Source: Verrucomicrobiota bacterium (GTDB lineage Bacteria; Verrucomicrobiota; Verrucomicrobiia; Chthoniobacterales; JAFAMB01). Taken from it: a stretch of 32,766 bases of DNA. The stretch lies in the NCBI GenBank assembly GCA_019246215.1, contig JAFAQT010000343.1, positions 1-32,766 on the forward strand, written 5' to 3'. Position 1 is the first letter of the stretch. Every line of letters begins with the position of its first letter. The notes beneath the pieces were generated by a model. The model was not told the DNA's origin. It made no database searches and was given only the letters and a program-made list of their open reading frames with translations. The position numbers and the translations under genes were made by a program. Positions 25,656 through 32,766 of the stretch are shown here, in pieces.

Positions 25656-25673
25656 CTAAGCTTCCAAGCTTAG
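25656..25673. promoter_or_regulatory. Perfect palindrome upstream of the DUF5069 gene
   Basis: CTAAGCTT and AAGCTTAG are exact inverted repeats separated by two bases, about 105 bases before the DUF5069 start. It could be an operator for a dimeric regulator or a remnant of a mobile repeat; nothing else distinguishes these. Confidence 0.3.
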
Positions 25674-25777
25674 GTAATCTCTGGTTTTGTTCCTTTTTTC
25701 TATCGGATAATTCGATCTCATTGCCAATGGTGGACCTTCTGAATTAATATCTATGGATTCGATCATCCCCAAAACAT

Positions 25778-26218
25778 ATGAGTAAAATTGTTCCCCTGAT
25801 TGGTTCCGCCGAGGTCGGGCCGCTTGGCGTACTTCATCTACCCCGGCTTTGGCTCAAAGTTTCCCTCGACGCGAAAGGACTCCTGGCAGATGGGTATCCG
25901 GCTGTCGGCAAAGGCTTCGATCAGATGGTGCTCGACGGGTTAGGCCTGGAGAAGGAGGCGGTTGTCGACTACATCACAAGAAATAGACCGACCTATCCAC
26001 AGTTCGAAACCTGGATTAAGCAGCAACCGGGCACCCGACTGGACACCGCCTCAATCGCAAAACTCAACGAAGCTATCCGCTCTTACAATCATGACGATGG
26101 CACGGTTCAATCCGTTCTCGGAGACAATGAGTTGCCACCCGATGTCGGGATTCGCGATGCGGTAACGCTCAACAGGATCGATGACTGGAAATGCTTTCAT
26201 GAAGCGTTTTTGAAGTGA
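25778..26218 (+). CDS. DUF5069 family protein
   Basis: The 146-residue protein matches the DUF5069 family along its length. Key conserved segments are GPLGVLHLPRLWLKVSLDA, GYPAVGKGFDQMVLDGLGL, PTYPQFETWI, and the closing DAVTLNRIDDWKCFHEAF. The family is common in Verrucomicrobiota and Planctomycetota, is cytoplasmic by sequence, and has no known function. The start is the ATG at 25778. It is convergent with the methyltransferase gene, with only three bases between the stops. Confidence 0.87.
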   Translation: MSKIVPLIGSAEVGPLGVLHLPRLWLKVSLDAKGLLADGYPAVGKGFDQMVLDGLGLEKEAVVDYITRNRPTYPQFETWIKQQPGTRLDTASIAKLNEAIRSYNHDDGTVQSVLGDNELPPDVGIRDAVTLNRIDDWKCFHEAFLK

Positions 26219-26221
26219 ATC

Positions 26222-26992
26222 TCATCGGGCGGCGACGACGAAGAGCCTTCGGAAAGGAAAAAGGACCTTACCGTTTATTTGTGGCGGAAACAGATTGCGA
26301 TAGGATTCCTGCAGATCGGATTTGAACCGGTCTCGAAGTTCGTCCGAAGGCAAGCCTTCCAGGTAAAGCTTCAGCCCAGTGCTGGAGTAGAATTCAATGA
26401 TCTTTTGATGATTCTCCATTTCGTGGAAGTAAACGGTTTCCCAGATCTGCAGGTCCCTCGATATCGGAGCGAGCCAATCATAATAGCGGATCGGTTCGTG
26501 GGCGCGGAGGGTATATCTTTCCTGCAGACGGTAAGGCTGCCACCTCCGAGACTGGGCCAATTCGTTAACTGCTTGCGAAGCGGGTTGGTTGTACAGCGCC
26601 GGGATCTGAAACGCGAAAACGCCCGCCGGTTTTGTCATCGCGATCAGCCGGCGCGTGAGGGTTTCGTGATCGGCAATCCAATGCAGAGATGCGTTGGCAA
26701 ATATCAGGTCGAATCGATCGGGCTCGGACCACGATTGAATGTCTCCGACTCTCCACTCAATATCATTTGAGCTCTGACCGGCGCGTTCGATCATTGCCGG
26801 CGAAGAGTCCAGGCCTACTAGTTGCGCATCGGGCCATCGCTGCCGTAGCACCTGTGTACTGTTGCCGGGTCCGCAGCCGAGATCGATGATCTGCTGTGGC
26901 GATTCAAGCGGGATTCGCCACGCCAGATCAACAGAGGGTTGCGTTCTTTCCTGTTCGTACCGCAGATATAGTTGGGAGTCCCAGGCGATCAT
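26222..26992 (-). CDS. tam: Trans-aconitate 2-methyltransferase
   Basis: The 256-residue protein is a class I SAM-dependent methyltransferase that aligns with E. coli Tam throughout. The SAM motif is DLGCGPGNSTQVLRQRWP, followed by VGLDSSPAMIERA, the conserved LIFANASLHWIADH and the C-terminal VLFPFRRLFVVAAR. Tam methylates trans-aconitate, a spontaneous by-product that inhibits aconitase. It starts with ATG at 26992, 39 bases downstream of the secreted-protein gene on the same strand. The start region MIAWDSQLYLRYEQERTQP fits the family N-terminus (WxxxLYLxFxxERxRP). Confidence 0.93.
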   Translation of the reverse strand: MIAWDSQLYLRYEQERTQPSVDLAWRIPLESPQQIIDLGCGPGNSTQVLRQRWPDAQLVGLDSSPAMIERAGQSSNDIEWRVGDIQSWSEPDRFDLIFANASLHWIADHETLTRRLIAMTKPAGVFAFQIPALYNQPASQAVNELAQSRRWQPYRLQERYTLRAHEPIRYYDWLAPISRDLQIWETVYFHEMENHQKIIEFYSSTGLKLYLEGLPSDELRDRFKSDLQESYRNLFPPQINGKVLFPFRRLFVVAAR

Positions 26993-27031
26993 CCAGCTCT
27001 CCGATATAAATTGCGATCTAGTGCACCAGGC

Positions 27032-27613
27032 TTAACTCTCGTTTCCTGGCTGCGACTCGGTTGCAGGCAGTTTGGCCAGATTTTCGTAAGACGTCACCAC
27101 CGCGTCAAAGGCGGGAATAGCTTGCCGGAACGAGTCCTGGTCTCGGGCCGATACGGTGATGAAATGGATGGAGTTTTTCGCCTGGATGTATGCCGCCGCT
27201 TCGAAATTGCCGAATTTATCACCTGCAAAGTAGTAGATTTCCGCCTTGCTCGCATCCTGGGTGGTAACTGTTTTGACATGTTTAACAGCCACGTTCGGAC
27301 TCCCTGTTGCCCGCAGGTTGCGCAACGTATCATTAACCTGGTCAGCGATATTCCGAATTGTCGCGTCGTTCGTTCGAACTCGGACATAAATGACTGCTTT
27401 GCTGGTATTCCAGTCTGTGCCGGTAGGGTAGAAGACCAGGTTGATTCCCTGGTCCTTCGCGGCTTCGTTGTCGAGGACCCAGCTTTGCGGCGCCTTAATT
27501 TCAAATGCATAATCCTTTCCCCGCACGACGCTGTACCCTTCGAGAATTGGTTCAGCGAAAACGCTGTTCGCAAAAATAATGAAGCACACGCCAAATACAC
27601 GAAAAAGGAGCAT
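27032..27613 (-). CDS. Secreted protein of unknown function
   Basis: The 193-residue protein has a signal peptide (MLLFRVFGVCFIIFANSVFA) with predicted cleavage near Ala20, before Glu-Pro. The mature part alternates strands and helices, with segments such as DYAFEIKAPQSWVLDNEAAK and KAEIYYFAGDKFGNFEAAAY. It resembles PsbP/DcrB-like periplasmic proteins, which share an APxxW opening, but I cannot assign it firmly. The ATG at 27613 is preferred because it places the signal peptide at the N-terminus; an extension to 27706 would add a polar leader. A good ribosome site is absent. It is 39 bases upstream of tam, possibly cotranscribed. Confidence 0.72.
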   Translation of the reverse strand: MLLFRVFGVCFIIFANSVFAEPILEGYSVVRGKDYAFEIKAPQSWVLDNEAAKDQGINLVFYPTGTDWNTSKAVIYVRVRTNDATIRNIADQVNDTLRNLRATGSPNVAVKHVKTVTTQDASKAEIYYFAGDKFGNFEAAAYIQAKNSIHFITVSARDQDSFRQAIPAFDAVVTSYENLAKLPATESQPGNES

Positions 27614-27843
27614 AGTCTGACCGGATTGGGCGGCAGTATAATGCTCATCGCACTCACCACGCAACTGATCTCCTCCTCCTTGAAAAGGCGATGTTTTCGA
27701 GATCATCTAAATCCGTTGCCGATTGTCCTGAGTTCCGAATTTGCAGTGTGTAGTCTACCTCGTGTCTTCGGTTTTTCGTTATCAACTCGAGGCCACCGTT
27801 TGACAGAAGTTTAAGTTCGGTTCTCTGGAAGATCAGCCCGCGA

Positions 27844-28446
27844 TTAGTCTTTCGAAATTGATTTCTTTACGATTCGAAATAATCGAGGAGCAATAGGCGA
27901 ATCGCTCGCGCTGACCAGCTCTTCGACGATCCATTCCTGCTCGGACAACTGCTCCAGGAATCGCCGAAGCTCGTTATACTCTGGCACGCCACCTTCGTGT
28001 CCACGATACACAAGTAGCGTCACGCGCCCGCGCTCAGCCAAATGCTCAAGCACTGACCGCAGAGCGCTCACCGTTGTGTCGGGTTTCGTGATAATCTGAC
28101 GGTTGCCACGCGGCAAATAACCAAGGTTAAACATCGCGCCCTGGATCGTCGCTCCAGCAGGCAGATAGTCAGCCAATCGAGAGTGGGAATCATGGATCAG
28201 CGCAACGCGATCGATCGAGCCGACGAATTTCAATATTTCGCGGGCCCCGGCAAGCGCTGCCTTTTGCACGTCAAATCCAAGTACCTTTCCTGTTGGACCG
28301 ACACGGTGCGCCAGAAACAACGCGTCGTACCCGTTTCCGACCGTAGCGTCAATCGCGAGCGCGCCATCAAACAGCGCAGCCTCGATCCAGGCGGTTGCGG
28401 CCGCAGTCAATCTACCCTCCGCTACTGCCACCAGGATTTTCGGCAT
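27844..28446 (-). CDS. MnmM/YtqB-like tRNA methyltransferase
   Basis: The 200-residue SAM-dependent methyltransferase belongs to the PF06962 family. The SAM motif is AIDATVGNGYDALFLA followed by VLGFDVQKAAL, and the family hallmark GAMFNLGYLPRGN is intact, with LVYRGHEGG near the C-terminus. The Bacillus subtilis member (MnmM, formerly YtqB) methylates 5-aminomethyl-2-thiouridine at the tRNA wobble position, so a role in tRNA wobble modification is likely. The ATG at 28446 overlaps the end of the preceding gene by 25 bases, which points to translational coupling. It is the last gene of the rplS-rnhB-yraN operon, a fitting place for a translation-related enzyme. Confidence 0.85.
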   Translation of the reverse strand: MPKILVAVAEGRLTAAATAWIEAALFDGALAIDATVGNGYDALFLAHRVGPTGKVLGFDVQKAALAGAREILKFVGSIDRVALIHDSHSRLADYLPAGATIQGAMFNLGYLPRGNRQIITKPDTTVSALRSVLEHLAERGRVTLLVYRGHEGGVPEYNELRRFLEQLSEQEWIVEELVSASDSPIAPRLFRIVKKSISKD

Positions 28447-28871
28447 ACATCAAATTCCGGATGAATCGGCTCACCCGTATCGAAATTAGCAATCAATTGC
28501 ATGGACGCAAAAGGAGCCTCTGGATTGATTTCAAAAAATAAACTCCCGCTCACCTTATAACCCTCGCACAATACTAGCGCTTGTGCGGAGCATCCGCGTG
28601 ATTTCGCGCGATTTATTGAGAATCGCAGTTCGTCATAATTGAATTCGCTCTCAACCACTCTCCGGGTCCCGCCACACACGGCCGCTCCCGGAGAATGAAA
28701 GCCGCAACGTCGAAGCGGCCGACTATGGCAACTCCAAAGCCTTCCAACCATGACTTGACCAGCGGCAAAGCAAGGGCAATCGAGCGATCCGAGATATTTC
28801 GCGCAATCGCCCAAGGCGAGCCGTTCAGTCCACTGAAGTAACTCCTCCGCGGGCGCCAACAGCCGCCGCAT
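28422..28871 (-). CDS. Unknown protein between yraN and the MnmM-like gene, possibly frameshifted
   Basis: This frame gives 149 residues from an ATG at 28871, preceded by a strong ribosome site, GGAGGTG (28881-28887), nine bases upstream. A TTG at 28901 is the longer alternative. The N-terminus (MRRLLAPAEELLQWTERLA) and the C-terminal half (from VVESEFNYDELRF, ending EPIHPEFDV) look like real protein. The middle (about residues 45-78) is Cys/Arg/His-rich and improbable. Over that same stretch a neighbouring frame reads SIALALPLVKSWLEGFGVAI and then GRFDVAAFIL, which looks more natural. Compensating indels or a sequencing error may therefore have scrambled the middle. I do not recognise a family. 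It sits 60 bases after yraN and overlaps the methyltransferase start. Confidence 0.45.
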   Translation of the reverse strand: MRRLLAPAEELLQWTERLALGDCAKYLGSLDCPCFAAGQVMVGRLWSCHSRPLRRCGFHSPGAAVCGGTRRVVESEFNYDELRFSINRAKSRGCSAQALVLCEGYKVSGSLFFEINPEAPFASMQLIANFDTGEPIHPEFDVCRKSWWQ

Positions 28872-28931
28872 CTGCCACTTCACCTCCAAACCTGAAACCA
28901 ACCTCAGATCTTGAAACCGCAGATCACCACC

Positions 28932-29414
28932 TCACCAGTAAATGTCATCCGGCATTTCAAAGGCTCCCTTGATCAGTTCTACCCGCGGAGTGGGTTTCAT
29001 CAGCACCTCCACTACATCGAACCGATACCGCACCCGAGGATCATCGAGCAATCGTAGCCATTCTTTGGCGCCTCTGACAATTCTGTGCTGCTGCGCTTGC
29101 ACTACCGCGGCGTGTGGCGGACCGAATGCGTCTGTTGTGCGTGTTTTCACCTCAACGAAAACCAGTGTGTCTTCGCTTCGATCGCGACAAACCAGATCGA
29201 TTTCCCCGCCTCGTCGAGATCGAAAATTCCTGTAGAGAACGCGGAAACCGTGGCGGCGGAGATAGTCGGCCGCGATTTTTTCGCCTGCTCGACCAAGCGT
29301 CAGATGTGGAGGGGCAAGTCGGCGTCCGGCCACTCTCGGCCAGAATCTAATGAAAAAGAAAATACGTTTGAGCGACCGGCGCAAATGAGCGTCGATGAAT
29401 CGGACAAGGTCCAT
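28932..29414 (-). CDS. yraN: UPF0102 (YraN) family nuclease-like protein
   Basis: The 160-residue protein carries a YraN domain from about residue 40. It has LGRAGEKIAADYLRRHGF, the catalytic-like RGGEIDLVCRD and FVEVKTR of the restriction-endonuclease-like fold, and a C-terminal RYRFDVVEV segment. The first 40 residues are basic and hydrophobic and longer than in most homologues. The start is taken as ATG at 29414; another possible start at 29474 would deepen the overlap with rnhB, which is already 68 bases. rplS-rnhB-yraN is a conserved bacterial gene order, which supports the call. The cellular role of YraN is not firmly known. Confidence 0.9.
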   Translation of the reverse strand: MDLVRFIDAHLRRSLKRIFFFIRFWPRVAGRRLAPPHLTLGRAGEKIAADYLRRHGFRVLYRNFRSRRGGEIDLVCRDRSEDTLVFVEVKTRTTDAFGPPHAAVVQAQQHRIVRGAKEWLRLLDDPRVRYRFDVVEVLMKPTPRVELIKGAFEMPDDIYW

Positions 29415-29973
29415 GAATCTGTAAGTTTTCCAGGTGCGCTGGCGTTCCATAGCCTTTGTTCTGATCGAAATCATATAGCGGAAAATCGCTATGCCATCTT
29501 CTCATCATACGGTCTCGCGTGACCTTCGCAATGACGCTAGCGGCAGCGACGCTCAGGGATTTTCCGTCCCCACCGACGATCGCGGTCTGTGGTTGGTGCA
29601 ACACAGGAACCGGAAGACCGTCTACCAGAAGATGATCCGGCTGCACCGGTAAAGCGGTGACCGCTCTCTGCATCGCCAGAAATGTCGCCCGGAGAATGTT
29701 AAGCCGGTCGATCTCCGTTGATTCGGCGATGCCAATGCCGTAACCGACGAGTTTTCCGGGAGTGGTCAGAGTTTCAAAGAGTTGCTCACGCACTGTTTCC
29801 GGGAGCAGTTTTGAGTCGTTCAAGCCGGTCAATGAGAACTCGGCTGGAAGAACGACCGCCGCCGCGACTACAGGTCCCGCAAGCGGGCCGCGTCCGGCTT
29901 CATCGATGCCGGCAATAAGCGGAACGCCTGTCGACCAGAGATGCTTCTCAAATCTAAGACCACAGCGCGGCAT
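29347..29973 (-). CDS. rnhB: Ribonuclease HII
   Basis: The 208-residue enzyme cleaves RNA in RNA-DNA hybrids, including single ribonucleotides in DNA. The acidic active-site motifs are intact: GIDEAGRGPLAGPVVAAAV, LLVDGLPVP and ASVIAKVTRDR. The family segment DFDQNKGYGTPAHLENLQIH and the closing HRRSFAPV are also present. It starts with ATG at 29973, ten bases after the rplS stop, and its 3' end overlaps yraN. It is therefore the second gene of the rplS operon. Confidence 0.96.
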   Translation of the reverse strand: MPRCGLRFEKHLWSTGVPLIAGIDEAGRGPLAGPVVAAAVVLPAEFSLTGLNDSKLLPETVREQLFETLTTPGKLVGYGIGIAESTEIDRLNILRATFLAMQRAVTALPVQPDHLLVDGLPVPVLHQPQTAIVGGDGKSLSVAAASVIAKVTRDRMMRRWHSDFPLYDFDQNKGYGTPAHLENLQIHGPCPIHRRSFAPVAQTYFLFH

Positions 29974-29983
29974 CGGGCGATAT

Positions 29984-30331
29984 TCACTTTTGCGATTTTT
30001 CTTTCACGGTTATCGCTTGCTTTCCTTTGCGATTGCGAAGGTAGTTGAGCTTGGAACGGCGTACGCTGCCGGCTCGCTCGATTTCGATCTTGGCTATGCG
30101 GGGAGAGTGCAGAGGGAATACACGTTCGACGCCTTCGCCGTAAGAGATCCGGCGAACGGTGAATGTAGAATTGAGCCCGGTGCCCCTTTTACCAATCACG
30201 ATGCCAGTGAAGATCTGGATCCGCTCTTTGTCGCCCTCCACCACGCGGGTGTGAACTCTGACGGTGTCGCCCACCTTAAACGAGATATTCGGCTTCAGCT
30301 GCTCTTGCTCAATCTTCTGAATGATGTTCAT
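29984..30331 (-). CDS. rplS: 50S ribosomal protein L19
   Basis: The 115-residue protein matches bL19 along its length: [20 protein letters not shown], the [16 protein letters not shown] loop, [20 protein letters not shown] and [15 protein letters not shown]. The ATG at 30331 has AGGAG eight bases upstream, which fixes the start; an ATG at 30364 would add 11 residues. It lies at the subunit interface of the ribosome. It leads the operon with rnhB and yraN. The trmD gene usually found just before rplS is absent here; a divergent HDAC-family gene takes that place. Confidence 0.97.
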   Translation of the reverse strand: MNIIQKIEQEQLKPNISFKVGDTVRVHTRVVEGDKERIQIFTGIVIGKRGTGLNSTFTVRRISYGEGVERVFPLHSPRIAKIEIERAGSVRRSKLNYLRNRKGKQAITVKEKSQK

Positions 30332-30549
30332 ACAAGGCTCCTGGCTGCGTGGAGGGTGCAACAACTAACTCAGCATGGTGAAAATGCAACCCCCAAAAGG
30401 ACGGCAGCCTCACGCTCAAAAGCGAAACGGCGCCCGCGTTTGGAGCGGCGTGGACTGATCGGCCGCGGCAAACGAAATGCGTCATTTGGGACAAGATAAT
30501 AGGCGGCACCCTTTCGACGCAATCCAGATAAACCGTTACGATATATTAT

Positions 30550-31407
30550 ATGCCAACTATCATTTTCGACCAATCCGCGACTGTCTTCAGCGCAGATTAT
30601 CATCCGGAGCGCCCTGCCCGTCTCACCACGACCGAAGCCCACCTTCGCGATCAGCATCCCGATTGGGCCTGGATCGTGCCGCGACTTGCCTCCGAGGAGG
30701 AAGTTTTGAAGGTCCATCACCCAAAACACCTCGAGAGGCTGCAGCAACCCGTCGATTTTGACGCTGATACCCCGTATTATCCCCGGATTGAAGAACACGC
30801 CTTGCGCGCTGCGGGAGCGGCGATCGGGTCGGTTGACCTGGCGCTCCGTGGCGATCAAGGCTTTTCGCTTATGCGTCCTCCTGGGCATCATGCGACCTCA
30901 ACCCGGGCAATGGGCTTTTGCTATCTGAACTCCATCGCCATTGCCGCTCACCATGCGCTCGAAGCCGGGTGTCAGCGGGTCGCGATCTGGGATTTTGACG
31001 CTCATCACGGAAACGGCACGGAAGACATCGTCTTTGGCAACAATCGAATACGATTTGCGTCCATTCACCAGCATCCCTGTTATCCGGGGACTGGAATCGC
31101 GTCCCGGGGCAATGTTTTGAACTGGCCGATCCCACCCCGAAGCCCGGCCGAACGACATACGTCGGCCGTTCAACAGGCTCTTGATCAACTCATTGAGTTC
31201 AGGCCGGATATCGTGTTGGTATCGGCAGGGTTCGATGCGTACGTCAAAGACCCGCTCACAGAGATGACTTTGGAGCAGGAAGATTTTGCCAGCTTCGGGC
31301 GTTGGCTCAAGGAAACGGGTTTACCAGGAGCCCCCATCTTGGAGGGGGGATACAGTAACGATCTGCCGATTTTGATAGATGCGTTCCTGACCGCCTGGAG
31401 CGATTGA
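30550..31407 (+). CDS. Histone-deacetylase-family (HDAC/AcuC-like) zinc hydrolase
   Basis: The 285-residue protein has the full HDAC signature: RPPGHHATSTRAMGFCYLNS with the tandem active-site His, DFDAHHGNGTEDI supplying a zinc Asp and His, SAGFDAYVKD with the second zinc Asp, and LEGGYS with the catalytic Tyr. In bacteria this family removes acyl groups from proteins or small acylated polyamines, and the substrate cannot be read from the sequence. It is slightly shorter than typical members (about 300-340) and has no signal peptide. The start is the ATG at 30550, 218 bases from the divergent rplS start. Confidence 0.93.
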   Translation: MPTIIFDQSATVFSADYHPERPARLTTTEAHLRDQHPDWAWIVPRLASEEEVLKVHHPKHLERLQQPVDFDADTPYYPRIEEHALRAAGAAIGSVDLALRGDQGFSLMRPPGHHATSTRAMGFCYLNSIAIAAHHALEAGCQRVAIWDFDAHHGNGTEDIVFGNNRIRFASIHQHPCYPGTGIASRGNVLNWPIPPRSPAERHTSAVQQALDQLIEFRPDIVLVSAGFDAYVKDPLTEMTLEQEDFASFGRWLKETGLPGAPILEGGYSNDLPILIDAFLTAWSD

Positions 31408-31637
31408 GAGTTCGCTCAGCGTTCGGGGACGCCGCGCAAGACGAGGCGTAGATGTCCACGATGCCCAAATGAGCAATTCCATCGCAGCTTGTTCACAACA
31501 CCGCAAGCCGGGCCCTTCCCCGCTTGTCGATAAGCCGGCCTCTACGACAAACCCGTGATAGGCTCTCACAGCCCGCGGGCTTACCTAGTACCGGTTGCTT
31601 ATACAAGGACAGGGCTCAAAGCGAAGTAAATCTCAGA

Positions 31638-31919
31638 CTAATTCTTCGTAGAGAAAATCAAAATTCCCAGTTTGTCACCGACTTTCAGCTCCTCTCCCGA
31701 ATTGAAGCTGAATTCGCCATGTTCCATCTGCGATCCTTGTGCGTGCTGAAGTTGGGGCTTGGCGATCTTTACCGTAAACGAGCCATCTGAATATTTGTCC
31801 GTCGGCGCGTAGATTCTGGCACGAACAGTGTAGCCGCCGACTTCTACGCCCTCGGCTATCTCAACGACGGGTTGCTTCGTCACGCTTATTACTTCTGCGA
31901 CTCCGGTGCCTTCCTCCAT
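31638..31919 (-). CDS. Small unknown beta-rich protein
   Basis: The 93-residue frame looks like a real protein: alternating strands (VEVGGYTVRARIYAP, DGSFTVKIAKPQL), an acidic N-terminus and a clean C-terminus (KVGDKLGILIFSTKN). There is no signal peptide, Cys or membrane helix. The start is the ATG at 31919. No family is recognised. It lies alone between the HDAC-family gene and the hairpin repeats, in a stretch with little other coding potential. Confidence 0.5.
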   Translation of the reverse strand: MEEGTGVAEVISVTKQPVVEIAEGVEVGGYTVRARIYAPTDKYSDGSFTVKIAKPQLQHAQGSQMEHGEFSFNSGEELKVGDKLGILIFSTKN

Positions 31920-32021
31920 CCCAGCAGTTTGTCAGCGCATCGACCACAGGTCAAATCGCGCTCTGATTTACAACTTCATTTTTCCGACAACGCTCAAGAG
32001 GCAACGCTCAAAACGCCCAAG

Positions 32022-32081
32022 AGGGACAGGTCGAAGGGCGGGGATACGTTAACTCAGGTAGGCCTTATTTGACCTGTCCCT
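32022..32081. repeat. REP-like hairpin repeat, copy 1
   Basis: AGGGACAGGTC (32022-32032) pairs exactly with GACCTGTCCCT (32071-32081) over a 38-base loop containing GATACGTTAACTCAGG. It is a direct repeat of copy 2 about 101 bases away; the similarity continues past the stem through TTTTCCTTCT. It lies 480 bases from the C-terminal end of a RAYT-type transposase, the enzyme class that mobilises REP palindromes. Confidence 0.6.
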
Positions 32082-32124
32082 TTTCCTTCTCCGCTTCGTG
32101 CTAGATGAAAAAGGCGCGCAAGAA

Positions 32125-32181
32125 GGACAGGTCGAAGGCGGAGATACGTTAACTCAGGCAGCCCTGATATTTGACCTGTCC
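32125..32181. repeat. REP-like hairpin repeat, copy 2
   Basis: GGACAGGTC (32125-32133) pairs exactly with GACCTGTCC (32173-32181). The loop contains GATACGTTAACTCAGG as in copy 1, and the right flank CTTTTCCTTCT is also shared. The two copies differ mainly in the loop (AGGCCTTAT against CAGCCCTGATAT). Confidence 0.6.
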
Positions 32182-32559
32182 CTTTTCCTTCTCTGTCGGG
32201 GAAACCAGGTGTGCGCTTTTTACACCATTCTGATCCGTTCCGAAATCGGTCGCTTTTGCTCTCTGCCCAACTCACCCCTTCCCGTGCTACGATTTTTAAA
32301 GCTTCTTTCGCTACGCTCGTTGATACGTCATCGTGAACGGGCGTTCGGAGAAAGGCGTCGCGCTTGCGTTGGAGCAAAGTAGGCGAGCTATGCCGGAAGG
32401 CAACCTCAAACGCTTTGCACGGCCAACTCGGCCGAGGATCTGTTCGAACGGTTCCTCGCGATAGGCATTATCGTTAACAACCTCGGAATGAAATCGAGTC
32501 GATGCGTTTGCACAGATGTTCCTATTGGCTGGGTGAGTGCGAAAGCCAGGCAATCTAAA

Positions 32560-32766
32560 TTACCCAAAAAGCCGGACTCGCAGGTTACGAAAGACCCAGA
32601 GCGATGCTGGAGCGAGGAGCTTTAAGGGGGTCGGGCCGCTCTTGCGCTTGTAGCCGATCTGTTGGTTCAGTCGCTGACAATGAGATTCGACAAAAGAGCG
32701 ACTTCCCAGGATGACTCCGTCGCTAAAGTAGCGGATTTTGCAGCGCAGCTGTTCCTGGGCCGAGAG
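32560..32766 (-). mobile_element. C-terminal part of a RAYT-type (Y1/TnpA_REP-like) transposase
   Basis: The last 69 codons read on the minus strand from the window edge to a TAA at 32560-32562. They give a protein with YFSDGVILGSRSFVESHCQR, then GYKRKSGPTP, and a WVFRNLRVRLFG end. This YFSDG-x-x-LGS-x-xFV pattern followed by a KRK-x-G segment and a final LR-LRV motif is typical of the C-terminal region of REP-associated tyrosine transposases. The HUH and tyrosine motifs lie outside the window, so activity cannot be judged. The adjacent hairpins suggest a matched REP/RAYT unit. Confidence 0.7.

Larger units (their letters stand above)
25435..25777. other. Intergenic region with repeat and palindrome
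   Basis: No convincing gene lies in these 343 bases. A 61-residue plus-strand frame (25562-25747) is rich in Ser/Leu/Phe, overlaps the repeat, and has no ribosome site. The region holds copy B of the dispersed repeat and a perfect palindrome, both listed separately. Confidence 0.6.
31920..32559. other. Repeat-bearing intergenic region
   Basis: These 640 bases contain no convincing gene. They hold the two hairpin repeats at 32022-32081 and 32125-32181, listed separately. Frames at 32054-32377 and 32311-32553 cross the repeats or have atypical Arg/Ser-rich composition. From 32200 to 32559, downstream of the transposase fragment, I see nothing further of note. Confidence 0.6.

Noticed and set aside
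25562-25747. 61-residue plus-strand frame after the cyclase gene
   Set aside because: It starts within the dispersed repeat, includes the palindrome, and has no ribosome site or protein-like pattern.
26972-27814. Long plus-strand open frame (280 codons) opposite the secreted-protein gene
   Set aside because: It is antisense to a gene with a clear signal peptide, has Arg/Ser/Cys-rich shadow composition and matches no family.
29762-30499. Plus-strand open frame of 245 codons across rnhB and rplS
   Set aside because: It runs antisense to two confidently identified genes.
30370-30891. Minus-strand open frame of 173 codons upstream of rplS
   Set aside because: It overlaps the start of the HDAC-family gene on the other strand and has no conserved motif; not a trmD homologue.
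32022-32193. CRISPR array
   Set aside because: There are only two copies, each is itself a hairpin with a long loop, no further spacer-repeat units follow, and no cas gene is present; REP-like repeats fit better.
1-32766. tRNA or rRNA genes
   Set aside because: I looked for T-arm-like GGTTCRANYCC motifs with acceptor stems and for rRNA signatures in the gaps and found none.

Overview
This is a bacterial chromosome segment of moderately high GC, probably from a soil Verrucomicrobiota lineage (Chthoniobacterales-like). I infer this from the gene mix: a Gld-type ABC operon, a DUF5069 protein, TPR-CHAT and CHASE2-cyclase genes, a RAYT transposase with REP-like hairpins, and weak Shine-Dalgarno sequences with frequent GTG/TTG starts. 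No rRNA, tRNA, CRISPR or 16S marker is present, so the taxonomy is a guess.

Layout. 1-3.7 kb (minus strand): an ABC ATPase, an ABC-2 permease, a GldG-like auxiliary protein and the start of a probable DUF4340 protein. This is a gliding/ABC-auxiliary type export operon, interrupted by a repeat element. 3.9-7.9 kb (plus): sucA and sucB, the E1 and E2 subunits of 2-oxoglutarate dehydrogenase. 8.1-9.1 kb (minus): a small membrane protein and a NUDIX hydrolase. 9.3-11.3 kb (plus): an Ada-AlkA fusion overlapping ogt, an alkylation-repair unit. 11.4 kb (minus): a zinc-ribbon protein.

11.9-19.1 kb is the most unusual region. It is a divergent cassette. The minus arm encodes a 124-aa unknown protein, a secreted HtrA protease and an ABC exporter. 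The plus arm encodes a GAF protein, a compact leaderless subtilisin-like protease and a second ABC exporter. Two proteases and two exporters around one small protein of unknown function suggest a peptide maturation/export or secreted-protein handling system that I do not recognise as described.

19.2-25.4 kb is a signalling module: a secreted TPR-CHAT caspase-like protein (minus), then an unknown protein overlapping a CHASE2 class III nucleotidyl cyclase (plus). The cyclase has non-canonical substrate-specifying residues.

25.8-32.8 kb is mostly housekeeping: DUF5069, tam, a secreted protein, and an rplS-rnhB-yraN-unknown-mnmM operon (minus). A histone-deacetylase-family protein (plus) and a small unknown protein (minus) follow. 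The window ends with two hairpin repeats beside the C-terminal end of a RAYT-type transposase. A separate CTAG-ended repeat family appears at 0.2-0.5 kb and 11.8 kb.
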